Origin: Paroedura picta
Taxonomy: Eukaryota > Chordata > Lepidosauria > Squamata > Gekkonidae
DNA length: 64,000 nucleotides
Direction: 5' to 3'
NCBI RefSeq assembly: GCF_049243985.1
Contig: NC_135369.1
Coordinates: forward strand, 22,738,765 to 22,802,764
Position numbers and translations under genes: made by a program. Position 1 is the first letter of the stretch. Each line of letters opens with the position of its first letter. A model generated the notes under the pieces. The model saw only the letters and a program-made list of their open reading frames with translations, was not told the origin of the DNA and searched no databases. Shown one piece after another: positions 12,901-21,982 of the stretch.

Positions 12901-14131
12901 GTTCAGCTCTTTAAGGGTCTTCCCCCATGTTTGCCACAGGTACTGCTGAACAGACCTGAGCTGGGAATTCTGTGTTGAAACTGTTTATTAATTTACTCAA
13001 AGTTTCTCCTCAGGGGGGACACAGAACTGCTCCTAAGCATGCAGGGGCCTGATTTGTGTTGATGCTTGGGTGTTGGATTAGGCAGTGTGTTGGATTAGGT
13101 GTTGGATTAGGCAGTGGAACCAGGAATAGGGAGGTCAAAACCTTATAGAATCATAGAGTTGGAAGGGACCATACAGGCCATCTCGTCCAACCCCCTGCTT
13201 AATGCAGAATCAGCCTAAAGTATCTGTCCAGCAGATTCTCTCCCGTTAAGTGTCATTCCTTGCCTGTCTTGGATTGCTACTCTCAGGGCAACATCCTGCT
13301 CTTTCTTGGAAGCTTTACAAGCTCTGCCCTCCCACCCAGTGTTGTAGCTAGGAACTTCTCTCTGCCTCTCCTCTTCACTATTAAGTATGTTAGTTCTGGA
13401 ATAAAGCTAGATCTACACTTTAATCCAGACTTCCTCAACCAGGGTTTTGTGAAACCCTGGGGCTTCTCGATGGGCGTAGAAGGGTTTCCTGAACGGGTGG
13501 GAGTTATTTAATGTTTATATTTCTTCCAAAATGTGTTTAAACCTTTATCTGGTGATATGACTACATATGATGATGTCGACCTGCCTGCCCCCCTCCCCAA
13601 ATGGCCAATGATGGGCCTGAAGGGGGTAGAAAGGGGAAGGGTCCCGGGTGTGCATGTCCACAATTCTGCTTCCCAACCATATTCTGCATGGCCACTCCTG
13701 GGGTTTCTCGAAGCACGAAGAATGTCTCCGGAGTTTCTCAGTGGTAAAAAAGCTCGGAAAGGCTGCTTTAATCAGCTTGCCTCCTGTAGAATTGCGGAAT
13801 AGGTTTGCTTCCCGGGCAAGACCGGCTTGTTCTTATTGTCTTTTCTTGCCCCACCACAGGGCACAGCCACCAGCTGTTCCACATCTGCGCAGTGGTCGGC
13901 ACCCACTTCCAACTGGAAGCCGTCTTGTGTGACTTGCACTTGCGCCGGGACTGGCTGAGCAGCCACGCGCCTCCATCCACTTTCACGCACACCTTCGCCA
14001 CCCTTAGCGCCGCCCTGCTGGGGAACCTCGTCCTCATTGCTTTCTTCACCATCACCCTCCTCCGTTCCTCGGTGGCCACCACGATCCTGCAGAGCACCCT
14101 CTCCGAGGAGGAGCGGCACAAGGACAAGTGA
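1787..14131 (+). CDS. PAQR6: PAQR6, membrane progestin receptor delta (3' five coding exons; 5' part outside window)
   Basis: Seven-helix membrane receptor of the progestin and adipoQ receptor family, expected at the plasma membrane, where family members bind progestins. Five exons join in frame: 1787-1992, 3240-3366, 10867-10963, 11932-12076 and 13860-14131 (stop TGA 14129-14131), giving about 281 residues, against roughly 344 in human PAQR6 from memory. Each has AG/GT borders and matching phases. The order of recognisable blocks follows PAQR6: [86 protein letters not shown]. The Ser, His and Asp of family motif B and the HxxxH of motif C, the presumed zinc ligands, are all present. The opening block with the NETxNIWTH motif was not found from position 1 to 1786 and must lie upstream. 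PAQR5 is the nearest alternative, but the [17 protein letters not shown] block favours PAQR6. Confidence 0.93.
2585..2862 (-). mobile_element. tRNA-derived SINE, full length, reversed
   Basis: Read on the minus strand, it starts with a tRNA-like head (A-box TGGCGCAGAGTGG, B-box GGGAGTTCAATCCC) and ends in a TACCTTTACC tail. The part near the tail resembles a BovB 3' end (GAGTCATGTCTGACCC). A 12-bp target duplication, ATAGGTCCTTGG, lies at 2573-2584 and 2863-2874. Confidence 0.85.
3240..3366 (+). CDS. PAQR6: PAQR6 exon, third in-window membrane segment
   Basis: The acceptor TTTATAG ends at 3239 and the donor GTATGT starts at 3367. It completes the split Gly codon and reads [17 protein letters not shown] and onward to LSCYSR, ending with two bases of the Arg codon that the next exon completes. 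Human PAQR6 has GCAFPYAAYSMP at the same place. Confidence 0.92.
3798..4077. mobile_element. Two joined pieces of Sauria-type tRNA SINE
   Basis: 3798-3890 matches the SINE end in reverse; 3893-4077 matches its body forward (CTCTAATCTGG, CACAGGGTGTCTGTTGTGGG). The head-to-head join looks like one insertion into another. Confidence 0.65.
4078..4755 (+). mobile_element. CR1 LINE 3' fragment
   Basis: Shows the CR1 order: TACTGTGTTCAGTTTTGGGC, GTCCAGAGGAGGGCAACAAA, TTTAGCCTGGAGAGAAG, TGGAACAGGCTTCCTGAGG, then a tail GACTAGATGACTCTGGAG. Diverged and non-coding. Confidence 0.85.
4756..4868 (+). mobile_element. TAGGGTTGCCA-type MITE, partial
   Basis: CCCCAAACCCCACCCTATTT and CTTCAGGCATTTCCCAAACC match the right half of the family, directly after a CR1 tail. 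Confidence 0.5.
4869..6339. other. PAQR6 intron, no feature recognised
   Basis: AT-rich, no conserved frame, no repeat I can name apart from a short C run near 5710. Confidence 0.4.
6340..6740 (+). repeat. GC-rich promoter-like repeat, copy 1
   Basis: A GC-rich block inside an AT-rich intron. GATTGGCCCCTTCGAGTTTT and TTATCCC, then CTTACTCTTTTATTT and GGAGCAGTTTA, match in reverse the block at 33150-33480. I cannot assign it to a family; a LINE 5' region is one possibility, since an L2-like tail follows at 6780-6960. Confidence 0.5.
6780..6960 (+). mobile_element. L2-like LINE 3' tail with (ATA)n
   Basis: ACCCGCCACGAGCCGTTTGG, then GAGTGGCGGATAATAAATAA and about 60 bases of AAT units. This hairpin-plus-simple-repeat ending is seen on many copies in the window. 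Confidence 0.65.
6961..7638. other. PAQR6 intron, no feature recognised
   Basis: Could include more of the element whose integrase piece starts near 7639, but I see no recognisable protein segment. Confidence 0.35.
7639..7920 (+). mobile_element. Gypsy/Ty3 LTR retrotransposon fossil, integrase core fragment
   Basis: A translated stretch resembles the integrase catalytic core: DVMGPFPRT near the first Asp and [10 protein letters not shown] near the second. Only this fragment is present, without LTRs or other domains; the element is broken and old. An L2-like LINE end abuts it on the right. Confidence 0.75.
7921..8237 (+). mobile_element. L2-like LINE 3' end
   Basis: TTCCGCAGGGCCTGCAAAAG and CATTTGGTTGAGG recur at 23770-23820. 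It ends with TAAACTGCCTTAAACC, GGTGGTATATAAATA and AAT units. Confidence 0.75.
8261..8555 (-). mobile_element. Non-autonomous hAT element with CAGTGGTTCTC ends
   Basis: Terminal inverted repeats CAGTGGTTCTCAACCT and the complement of AGGTTAACCACTG; 8-bp target duplication CTACAAAA/CTATAAAA. Related copies lie at 47253, 55984 and 60372. No transposase frame. Confidence 0.85.
8564..9036. other. PAQR6 intron, no feature recognised
   Basis: About 470 bases with no repeat or coding signal I can name. Confidence 0.35.
9037..9240 (+). mobile_element. CR1 LINE tail split by a hAT MITE
   Basis: GGGGTTGGACTGGATGGCC up to 9074 and TGACCCCTTCCAACTATGAT from 9217 are the two halves of one CR1 3' end. 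Confidence 0.8.
9075..9210. mobile_element. Foldback hAT MITE inside a CR1 tail
   Basis: Near-perfect palindrome starting CAGGGGTAGTCAACCTGTGG. Exact 8-bp target duplication GCCTACAT at 9067-9074 and 9211-9218. Confidence 0.93.
9488..9600. mobile_element. Foldback hAT MITE
   Basis: Palindrome with ends CAGGGGTAGTCAAACTGCGG; exact target duplication CTCAAGAG at 9480-9487 and 9601-9608. Confidence 0.95.
9800..10060 (+). mobile_element. L2-like LINE 3' end, diverged
   Basis: TTGGAATGCCCTCCCCCCTG at the left resembles the 'WNALP' end of L2 frames; the right has TAGTAAGCCGCCTTAATACC and ATATAAATAAAA. Confidence 0.6.
10263..10535 (+). mobile_element. Sauria-type tRNA SINE
   Basis: tRNA-like head with B-box GGTTTGGTTCCCC, body GCTGGGTGACCTTGCATTAG, CACAGGGTGTCTGTTGTGGG and tail CACTTCGAGACTCCTCC. 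Confidence 0.85.
10867..10963 (+). CDS. PAQR6: PAQR6 exon, [11 protein letters not shown] block
   Basis: The acceptor CTCTAG lies at 10861-10866 and the donor GTAAGC starts at 10964. Its first base completes Arg; it then reads [18 protein letters not shown] and ends with IPLFYR at a codon border. The 7.5 kb intron before it is filled by transposon copies. Confidence 0.92.
11207..11485 (+). mobile_element. Sauria-type tRNA SINE
   Basis: Head GTTTGATTCCCCACTCC, body TGGGTGACCTTGGGCT and tail GCCGCTTTGAGACTCTTTCA then AGCAGCATATAAGAA. Confidence 0.85.
11605..11855. mobile_element. Non-autonomous hAT element, CAGTGGTCCCCAAC ends, diverged
   Basis: Starts CAGTGGTCCCCAACGTGG and ends AAAAAGTTGGGGACTG. 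The flanks do not show a clear duplication. It lies 77 bases before a PAQR6 exon. Confidence 0.65.
11932..12076 (+). CDS. PAQR6: PAQR6 exon, [16 protein letters not shown] block
   Basis: The acceptor TTTCAG ends at 11931 and the donor GTAAGA starts at 12077. It starts at phase 0 with [13 protein letters not shown] and carries the strongly conserved [14 protein letters not shown] stretch. The first dozen residues differ most from the human protein. Confidence 0.92.
12322..12828 (+). mobile_element. CR1 LINE 3' end with (ATTCTATG) tail
   Basis: A frame of about 115 codons survives in the C-terminal part of CR1 ORF2 ([39 protein letters not shown]). It ends CAACTCTATGATTCTATGAT, the 8-bp repeat that marks CR1. 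Confidence 0.93.
13144..13245 (-). mobile_element. CR1 LINE tail, reversed
   Basis: ATAGAATCATAGAGTTGGAA and CATCTCGTCCAACCCCCTGC are the CR1 3' end on the minus strand. Confidence 0.9.
13426..13765 (+). mobile_element. Non-autonomous hAT element, CAGAC/CAGCC ends
   Basis: Ends CAGACTTCCTCAACC and GAAAGGCTG, with exact 8-bp target duplication CTTTAATC at 13418-13425 and 13766-13773. The body repeats at 19518-19842 and 46673-46963. The 3' end lies 94 bases upstream of PAQR6's last exon. Confidence 0.88.
13860..14131 (+). CDS. PAQR6: PAQR6 last coding exon with HxxxH motif
   Basis: The acceptor CACCACAG ends at 13859. The split Gly codon is followed by HSHQLFH, the HxxxH metal-binding motif, then a last membrane helix and a charged cytosolic tail ending EEERHKDK before TGA. 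A foldback hAT element ends only 94 bases upstream of this exon. Confidence 0.93.
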
Positions 14132-14832
14132 CCGTTCTCAAGGGACAGTGGTTTTTGGTACCAAGGGAAGTGGGAGGGGGAAGCTTCCCTCTGTTCTGGG
14201 TTCTTTCTTCCGAACGTTTTGGGTTAGTTTGCTTAACCGTCGCACCTTATACCTCAATCTGATATATCTGGAGGAATACAGCACCCTTCTTGGTGGGAGG
14301 CATCTCGAATTCTGTTTCCCATGACTTTGAGCACCTTAAAAAAAAGAGTAAAAAACTTTGGTGGGAGCCCTGTGGCTCAATGGGGTTAGTGAGGACTTGT
14401 GTCCACAGTGTTATGTGCGTAGGAGGAACTGCAGCTGGTGTTCCCCACTATTTCCTATTGTTTTGGGGAGCAACTTACACGTATCCCTCCAGTGGAAGGG
14501 AAGCAGGTTGCAGAAGGTGATGCATTGGTCCTGGTTGCTGAAAGCCAAAACTGCCTTAGTATTTGTCTGGATGTTCCTTAAGGGGCCACCAAGCTGTAGC
14601 TTTAGATTTCCACTTCCCAGCAAACTCTGCTTTCAGGCCTTAAACTCCGGAGTCCCTGTACAAATGGCTCTTTCATCACGATGTCTGCAGGCAGGCTGTG
14701 GTTGTGCAATATGAATGGCAAAATATTGCACATGTCATGTGCCCAGAAAGGCTCTTTTTAGGAATGACTTTACCTGTCTCTGGGATGATCCCACAAAAGC
14801 GATTGAGAACCTGGCCCTAATTCACCCCTGAT
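14132..14832 (+). other. Probable PAQR6 3' UTR and downstream flank
   Basis: About 700 bases of mostly unique sequence follow the PAQR6 stop. I see no AATAAA in it, so the cleavage site is not placed. A SINE starts at 14846. Confidence 0.4.
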
Positions 14833-14845
14833 CTCTCCTCCTGGA

Positions 14846-15130
14846 AGAGCCTTTTGTGGCGCAGGGTGGTAAGGCAGCGGCATGCTGTCTGAAGCTCTGA
14901 CCATGAGGCTGGGAGTTTGATCTCAGCAGCCGGCTCAAGGTTGACTCAGCCTTCCATCCTTCCGAGGTCGGTAAAATGAGTACCCAGCTTGCTGGGGGGT
15001 AAAACGGTAATGACTGGGGAAGGCACTGGCAAACCACCCCATATTGAGTCGGCCATGAAACGCTAGAGGGCATCACCCCAAGGGTCAGACATGACTCGGT
15101 GCTTGCACAGGGAATACCTTTACCTTTTTA
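14846..15130 (+). mobile_element. tRNA-derived SINE, full length
   Basis: Same family as 2585-2862, here forward: TGGCGCAGGGTGG, GGGAGTTTGATCTCAGCAGC, TGAGTACCCAGCTTGCTGGG and a CCTTTACC tail. The 13-bp target duplication CTCTCCTCCTGGA lies at 14833-14845 and 15131-15143. Confidence 0.88.
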
Positions 15131-15144
15131 CTCTCCTCCTGGAT

Positions 15145-15660
15145 ATGTGAAAAGAAGTCGTGGGTCTCCTTCAAAACTGGATCCCCACATGGACTGAAAT
15201 GAGATTATCCTGTACATGGCTTACCCCTATTACAGCAATGAAGCACTTCAAAAAACTGAAAAATGAAGCTGTAGCCAGTGACTGACGATTATGTGGCCCT
15301 TGTGGAATCTGTGCACTTATTTCCCACCGTAGCTATCATTAATCATGTTTAGTCTTTTGCTGTTTGCTTGGATATACGCCAACCTCAGGAAAACAACCCT
15401 TCAAATATAGTTACATGCTCCCAATTTCCTGAGCGATAACAACTTCGGGAGCAGCTTTTGTCAGTTTCCTTTTGAGGAGAACACATTAGCAGCCTGTGTA
15501 ACAAACTGATTTTTAACAATATACAAGCCGAGCAGGTAGAAAGCAGGCAAGCTAGTTGCAAAGCTATATTAGCTACAACCCCCCTCAGGTCTGCTCTAAT
15601 ACTGCCAACCGCTTTCTTCTTCGCTAAGTAACTGAGGTTTCAAAATTGTTCCAGAAAGTG
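15145..15660. other. Intergenic, no feature recognised
   Basis: Plain AT-rich sequence between a full SINE and the next SINE. Confidence 0.35.
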
Positions 15661-15911
15661 TAGAGACTGGTGTGATGGTTAAGAGCCACAGCTTCTAATC
15701 TGGAGACCTGAGTTTGATTCTCTGCTTGGGCGACCTTGGTCAAGTCACAGTCCTGTTAGAAGCTGTTCTCTCAGACTAGTTTTGTCAGAGCTCTCTCAGC
15801 CTCGCCTACCTGACAAGGGTGTCTGTTGTGGGGAGAGGAAGGGAAGGTAATTGTTAACCGCTTTGAGACTTCTTTGAGTAGTAAAAAGCAGGGTGTAAAA
15901 ACCAACTCTTC
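15661..15911 (+). mobile_element. Sauria-type tRNA SINE
   Basis: AGAGCCACAGCTTCTAATCT, TCTGTTGTGGGGAGAGGAAG and AGACTTCTTTGAGTAGTAAA show the family body. Confidence 0.8.
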
Positions 15912-16108
15912 TAATAAAGTTGCCAACTTCCAGCTCACACCTAGAGATCTCCCAGTTCTACAGCTGATCTCCAGATGGCGAAATTCCTCTAGAGAAAATG
16001 GTTGCTTTGAAGGGTGGACTCTGTGATCTTGTACACTGCTGAGGTCCTCCTCCAAACCCCACCTCTCCAGGCTCCAAGTATTTCCTGACCCAGAGCTGGC
16101 AACTCTAG
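15912..16108 (-). mobile_element. TAGGGTTGCCA-type MITE
   Basis: Begins AAAGTTGCCAACTTCCAGCT and ends AGAGCTGGCAACTCTA, an inverted pair around paired GATCTCC blocks. Confidence 0.75.
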
Positions 16109-16714
16109 CCATTAAGGGCGTCCACAGTCAGCAGGACATGCAAGAATCCAACCAAAGAGTAGCGGTGGCCCACAGAAATGTCATTTGCTATTATTTTGGA
16201 ATTATTTGCTACTATTGGTCCAGGCCCGTGGCTACGGGCCTGGCCCAAGATATATTTCCATGCCCCCTCTTAGAAAAGTCCAAGATGTCACCCACAGTAC
16301 AAGCTGTAGTTATGTGGCTAAACATTTAAGGATTTGCCCTTTTACACGTTTTCCCAGAGGGGAAACAATAGGGTTTTGACAGGGTCAGATTTATGTCTAA
16401 GTTCTACATTAGAACCTTGGGCTTTGAGTGGCTTCTAAATGCAATTTAAAATGCCTAAATTATCACTTCTGGGTAATGCTATGGAGTCTCTGAAACTTGA
16501 CCTAGCTTAGGGCCTCAGCATGTCATAATGCAGTCCTGGATTCAGATAACAACAGAGGTTTAAGAAGCATGGTAGGAATTGTGAAGGGTAGGCAAGCAAG
16601 GATTGCTCAGGATTTTCCAGAATAAAATGGGAACATCAATGTTCATATGTTTGTAGGTAGACTTGAGTCATGAGGCAGGATGTGTAATGTCACTTTTATC
16701 TTTACATTCCAAAA
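16109..16714. other. Intergenic, no feature recognised
   Basis: No coding or repeat signal that I can name. Confidence 0.35.
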
Positions 16715-17008
16715 TTGGGAGTTTTTAAGCAGGAGCTAGATATATGACAGAAATGCTGATTTTTATGGACTTAGGCAGATTGTGAGTGGGTGGGCAGGAA
16801 GAGATGTGCCAGTGTTTGTCTCTTGTGGCCCTTCCTTGCATACCCAGGGAATTGCTGATAGCCAATTTAGGATGGTAGGTGAATTCTCTCCAGGCCAGGA
16901 TTCTGGATAATTGGGGGGGACGGGGATCACTTGGGCATGAAATTTGGGTCATTGTGGGTAGGCAGGTAGTTCCTGCATTGTCCCTTCCGACTCTATGATT
17001 CTATGAGA
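16715..17008 (+). mobile_element. CR1 LINE 3' fragment
   Basis: TTGGGAGTTTTTAAGCAGGA at the left and CCGACTCTATGATTCTATGA at the right. Confidence 0.85.
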
Positions 17009-17245
17009 TCCAATATAGTTTAGTGGTTAAGAGCAAAGGCCTCTAATCTGGAGAACTGGGTTTTAGTCCCCACTTCCCCACAGGCAGCCAGTTCGGTGAC
17101 CCAGGGCCTGTCACAGTTCTCTCAGCACTCTCTGAGCCTCACTTACCTCACAGGGTATCTGTTGTGAGTAGAGGAAAGGAAAGGCGACTGTAAGCCGCTT
17201 TGAGACTTCCTCAGGTGGTGAAAAGTGGGGTGTATAATACAACAC
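17009..17245 (+). mobile_element. Sauria-type tRNA SINE
   Basis: TAGTGGTTAAGAGCAAAGGC head, CACAGGGTATCTGTTGTGAG body, GCCGCTTTGAGACTTCCTCA tail. Confidence 0.85.
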
Positions 17246-17533
17246 AGGAAATGAAAGCAAACATTATTTCTCCTCCCACCCCACTCAAATTCTAAAATGG
17301 TTAATAGTAGTAAGCCAAGATTCGGACCTCAGTGACTCACAAGGTCCCTGTAAACTCTTATTCTCATTGCTGAGGGGGTTTGTTGAGAGATACTAAACAA
17401 GAGCAGAATCACAGAACAAAACAATCCCTCAAAGCTGTAACTCTGACCAGGTATTCGTGGTCATCTTCCAGGTCTATTTTCAGTCCAAGGACTACCCAAA
17501 TGGCAGGAGATTCCACATGCAGTAAGTGTCCAA

Positions 17534-17618
17534 AGTAAGACTGATCCTGCGTGTGCTTACTTGGGGGTAAGTTCCATTGAATTTGGTGGGACTTCTTTCT
17601 GAGCAAACATGGATCAGA
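17534..17618. mobile_element. Short foldback MITE
   Basis: GCTTACTTGGGGGTAAG and CCATTGAATTTGGTGGGACT form inverted arms around a centre near 17577. Family not known to me. Confidence 0.45.
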
Positions 17619-18055
17619 TCATGTTGTTAGAGGGGTTGAGGCTGTTTGGCAGGGTTGCTAAGTGTGGGGCGAAGAACGAAGCCTGTACAAGATGGTGCCC
17701 TTCAGTGATTTGGCACCAGTTGTTAACTGCAGGGGTGTGAGTGTTGGAAGGCATTATAACTGGGGTAATAAGATGGGTAGAGTTTGAAGAGGTTTTCCTG
17801 TGGCAGTTTCATCTTTTAGAGTTGGATCCTGCAGTCTTCCTCAGTCTCCCCTCCCTCTGGTGATCCTTTCAGACCCCAGGAAAGTACTTCTGGGAGAATG
17901 ATCCCAAATGGCCTAATGGCTGTGAGAGGGTCAGGAGGCAGCAGTGGGGAGGATGAAGGGGTATGAAATTTCCCTTTCTGTTCCCTCCCTCCGCACTATA
18001 GTCTCAGAGCTGCAGGATTAAGATCCTTTCTGGTGGGTAGCCATGTTGCCTGAAG
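17619..18055. other. Intergenic, no feature recognised
   Basis: No coding or repeat signal that I can name. Confidence 0.3.
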
Positions 18056-18170
18056 CAGTAGAACCAAGTTTGAACCCAGTGACACCTTGAAGACAGCACA
18101 TGAAAGCCTACACCTTGAATACAATTTTGTTGGTCTTCAAGGTGCCACTGGACTCAGACTTTGATTTAGA
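18056..18170 (+). mobile_element. Penelope-like terminal fragment, partial
   Basis: CATGAAAGCCTACACCTTGA and TTGTTGGTCTTCAAGGTGCC match the conserved block at 36041, 45130 and 47902. Confidence 0.45.
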
Positions 18171-19517
18171 TCATGTAGGTCTTGTGACCCTGGGAGTAAA
18201 CTGAAAGGACACCCACAGGGAGGAGAATGTGGCAAAGATCCACAGTCCTTAAATCTGCAGATTACAGAATCCAACCCATGGCACTGAAGTAAAGAATTGT
18301 GGTATCCAAACAGAAAAGAAGGTTCCCTTCTCCATTTGTTCCTCGGGCTTCCTCTAGATCCAGAACCCAGCTGGGTAACTGAAATTTGGAGACTAAATAA
18401 TTGAATTATTGTGATTGACCTTAAGAACTAGTATACAGGGTGAAGTGTTTCAGATTTTCCACCTCACTGCCTTGCCATGTGACAATGAGTTGGCCTGTCA
18501 AAAACACGGGTTGACTGGATGTACATGGCACAAGATGCAACAATTGCACAACTGTCACTTTACAGGGAAGTCTAACCACAAGGTGAGAAATGTCCTACAT
18601 TTTTTTCCATGAGCACAAACATGCCGTCATGAGGTATGAGCTGGTGATACAGCAGTGGATTTTCCCAACCCTTATAAATTAACACTACTATAATGGTATG
18701 AATGCATTTATTTGAAAAGTATTCTGGAAGAATTGGAGGCAATTTCTCACCTTCTGTTGGGCTTTCCCAGTTTTTGCTCAAGTGTAAACCTTTCCCTATG
18801 ATTAACAAAGTGAGAGCACTTACGATTCCATTTGGCTTAGAATGTAGTTAATCTGTACTGAAAAAAACATTTGGCACTTCTCTTTTTAAATTAAAATCTC
18901 TGAATACTACTAATAAACTGAAGGTCATCCAATCTGTCCCCTGAAAGGATCCAATTCAGTTCAGCCCCTAAAACTACATTCAGTTCCTAAAACTACATCT
19001 GGATTGGACCAATGGTCCATCTAAACCAGTATCTTGTACACGCAATGGCCAATTATTTTGGAGTGCTCACAAACAGAAGCCTTACATTACTTCCTAGCTC
19101 TGGCATTCAAGGTTTACTATTCCCTTTAGTCACCGCCTAATAACCAATGTCGAAATCCTGTCGAAATCCTGCATGTCGCCACTGTGGTGTTTTGACAGGG
19201 AGTTGGCCTGCTTAGAATGTGTACCTTCCCCAAAAGATTGTGGTCAACATTTAATTTCTAAAACAAGAGGGGTTCAGATGTATTCCCTTCCCTGGAGGCT
19301 CTGTCCCTGATCCATTCTAAGGCAGCTTTGTGGTTAAAGTGTGATGAAACCATATAGCTGTGGGCAGGCCCTCTGTTTGGAATTTTAGATGGTTGGCAGT
19401 ACAGCTGCATCCAGTGGCATTCCAAGGATCTTCCTGAGAGGTGAGGCCTTTCTATTAGCCAGAAGAACTTAGCCCTCTCAGCATTCCTGGTTTAATTCCC
19501 CCTTTCTAAAGAAAGCT
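18171..19517. other. Intergenic, no feature recognised
   Basis: 1.3 kb without a coding frame supported by splice borders and without a repeat I can name. Confidence 0.35.
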
Positions 19518-19842
19518 CTGCCTTTCTCAACTTTTTTGCCATTGAGAAACCCGTGAAACATTCTTCAGGCTTTGAGAAACCCCAGAAGTGGTACAATCGT
19601 GCAGCATATGGTTGGGAAGCAGAGCTGTGGACACGCCCACATGAGGCCCCTCCCCTTCCCACTTCCTCCAGGCCCATCATTGGCCATTTTGAGAAAGGGA
19701 AGGTGGGTCGATGTGACCATTTGTGTTCATATCACCCGATAAATATCATATTAAAATATTTTTTAAAAATTAATGAACTCCAACCCTTCCAGGGCCACCA
19801 AAAAACCCCAGGATTTCATGAAACCCTGGTTGAGAAAGTCTG
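19518..19842 (-). mobile_element. Non-autonomous hAT element, CAGAC/CAGCC family
   Basis: Reverse copy of the 13426 element: CCATTGAGAAACCC near the left end, GGTTGAGAAAGTCTG at the right. The target duplication is worn. Confidence 0.75.
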
Positions 19843-20369
19843 GCTTAGCTATTCTGAAAGCAATGAGAAGGAAGGAACAAGATAGTCTCCTTGCCTCTTT
19901 CCAAAGAAGGATGGCGAATGGAGAACCAGTGAGTCATCTACATACGTCCAGTGTATTTTTTTTGTCAAGCAAATGCTGACCACATCCTTGAACAGTGGGT
20001 GAGGGTGGCAGAGGGATCTGAGACCACCTGGCATGATCTGACAGGACATTCTCCCACCCAGCCTTGTTGACATGACCAGGAGCTTGTGGGTTGCTGAAAG
20101 TGAATGTTCGGTTGAAGGAGAACACATGTCAGTGAGTAGAAGAGAAGTACTGTTTGGATTTTTCAAACTGAGCACTGAAATGCTTTCTCCTGTGCTAAGA
20201 GGAGAATCGTTGTGCTCTTATTTTACACCTATGCATGGGCCTGAACACTAACTTCTAAACTGGGCGACACTGGAATTGGATTGAAACCATCTCAAGGGCA
20301 AACTCTGATGTTCATTTGCATATATTTGTTTAAATGCATGCAGGTTTTAAATTGATCCCACATCTAGAG
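19843..20369. other. Intergenic, no feature recognised
   Basis: No coding or repeat signal that I can name. Confidence 0.3.
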
Positions 20370-20673
20370 CAGGGGTCCCCGATCTTATCAAGCTCTTTGG
20401 ATACTTTTGGAATTTTGAAAACATAAAATGGCTGCCGGGGAAAACTGGGGCCAGTGGCAGAATGTTGAGAAGTTCCCAGTCAAGCATCCTGGGATGATGG
20501 AGACAGGTGCTCCCAAATACAGCACCTTTTGCAGGCATCAAGATGATGCTGTGGGACTCTTCTGAAGCACCTCCTGTTCAAACGAGATGGAGGGAAGCCA
20601 AGATAGGTTCTTTGCTTTGGGGAACAGCGGGTTTAAGGAAGAAGAAAGTGGGTACCATCAGGGGGGATCACTG
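20370..20673. mobile_element. Non-autonomous hAT element, CAGGGGTCCCC start
   Basis: Ends CAGGGGTCCCCGATC and GGGGGGATCACTG. The flanks ATCTAGAG and AGCTAGAA agree at six of eight bases and fit the CTAGA-like hAT target. It sits at the left border of a CR1 copy. Confidence 0.65.
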
Positions 20674-21497
20674 AGCTAGAATTACAGTCTGAGACACAGA
20701 ATCCTAAATTCAATAGGAACAAATGTAAAGTTCTGCATTTAGGAAGAAAAACCAAATACATCAATATAGAATGGGGGAGACTTGTCTTGGCAGTAGCATG
20801 TGTGAAAAGGATCTAGGAGTCGTAGTAGACCATACATTGAACATGAGTCAGCAGTGTGACTCGGTGGCTCAAAAGGCAAATGGGATTTGGGGCTGTATCA
20901 AATGGAGTATCGTGTCTAGATCATGGGAGGTGATGGTACCGCTTTGCTTTGGTTCGGCCTCACTTGGAGTACTGTGTTCAGTTTTGGGCCCCACAGTTGA
21001 AGAGGGATGTTGACAAACTGGAACGTGTCCAGAGGAGGGCAAAAAAGAGGGGTTTGGAGACCAAGATGTATGAAGAAAGGTTGGGGGACCTTGGTCTGTT
21101 TAGCCTGGAGAGGAGACGACTGAGAGGGGATCTGATAACCATCTTCAAGTATTTAAAAGGGTGCCATATGGAGGATGGAGCAGAGTTGTTCTCTCTTGCC
21201 CCAGAGGGATAGACCAGAACGAATGGGATGAAATTAATGCAAAAGAAATTCCGTCTCAACATCCAGAAGAAGTTCTTGACAGTCAGAGCGGTTTCTCAGT
21301 GGCTTGCTCGGGAGGTGGTGGGTTCCCCATCTTTGGAAATTTTTAAACAGAGTCTGGATAAACATCTGATGGAGAGGCTGATTCTGTGAAGGTTCAAGGG
21401 GGTAGCAGGTTACACTGTCAGCGATAGGGTTGTGGGTGTTCTGCATAGTGCAGGGAGTTGGACTAGATGACCCAGGAGGTCCCAACTCTATGATTTT
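20674..21497 (+). mobile_element. CR1 LINE 3' half
   Basis: GTAAAGTTCTGCATTTAGG, then [19 protein letters not shown] in one frame, then the usual C-terminal block and the tail TGGACTAGATGACCCAGGAG. Frames are interrupted. Confidence 0.9.
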
Positions 21498-21888
21498 AAA
21501 GCGGGAAGCGGAAAAAATGGACCTTAGGACATGCTTGGACCAATGTCTGTTATTTCCTCGATGCTGCAAATGTTCTAGAAGCAGCAAATGTTCTAGAAGG
21601 AATTACTGATCTGGCTGGAATTTTTTATTTGCTTCTCAACTTTTCCAATATTTTCGTTTCAGTTTGAACCTGTACACACAAATACACAGACCCACACATG
21701 GATGCCCATTTTAACATGCTTTTCCCTTTAAACAAAAGTTTTAGAAGTAACAGACGCTGCTGCTTTGGTGCTTTTTGCACATTCCTCTCCCCCTCCTTTC
21801 TTTATATCATTTTAACATTAACAACACAGTTATGCATTTGGGGAAATGGGGCTGTAGGCAGGGATTCGAATTGTGCAAGGGCTGGTGA
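21498..21888. other. Intergenic, no feature recognised
   Basis: No coding or repeat signal that I can name. Confidence 0.3.
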
Positions 21889-21931
21889 TATATATATATA
21901 TATCATATATATATATATCATATATATATAT

Positions 21932-21980
<49 letters not shown>
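21889..21980. repeat. (TA)n microsatellite with TATC breaks
   Basis: About 90 bases of TA units; ATATATATC recurs three times at even spacing in the first half. Self-complementary, so prone to cruciforms and slippage. Confidence 0.97.

Positions 21981-21982
<2 letters not shown>

Noticed and set aside
1787-14131. Assignment to PAQR5, PAQR7 or PAQR8
   Set aside because: PAQR7 and PAQR8 coding regions are, from memory, in one exon; the [17 protein letters not shown] and LSLYSLG blocks fit PAQR6 best, though PAQR5 is related.
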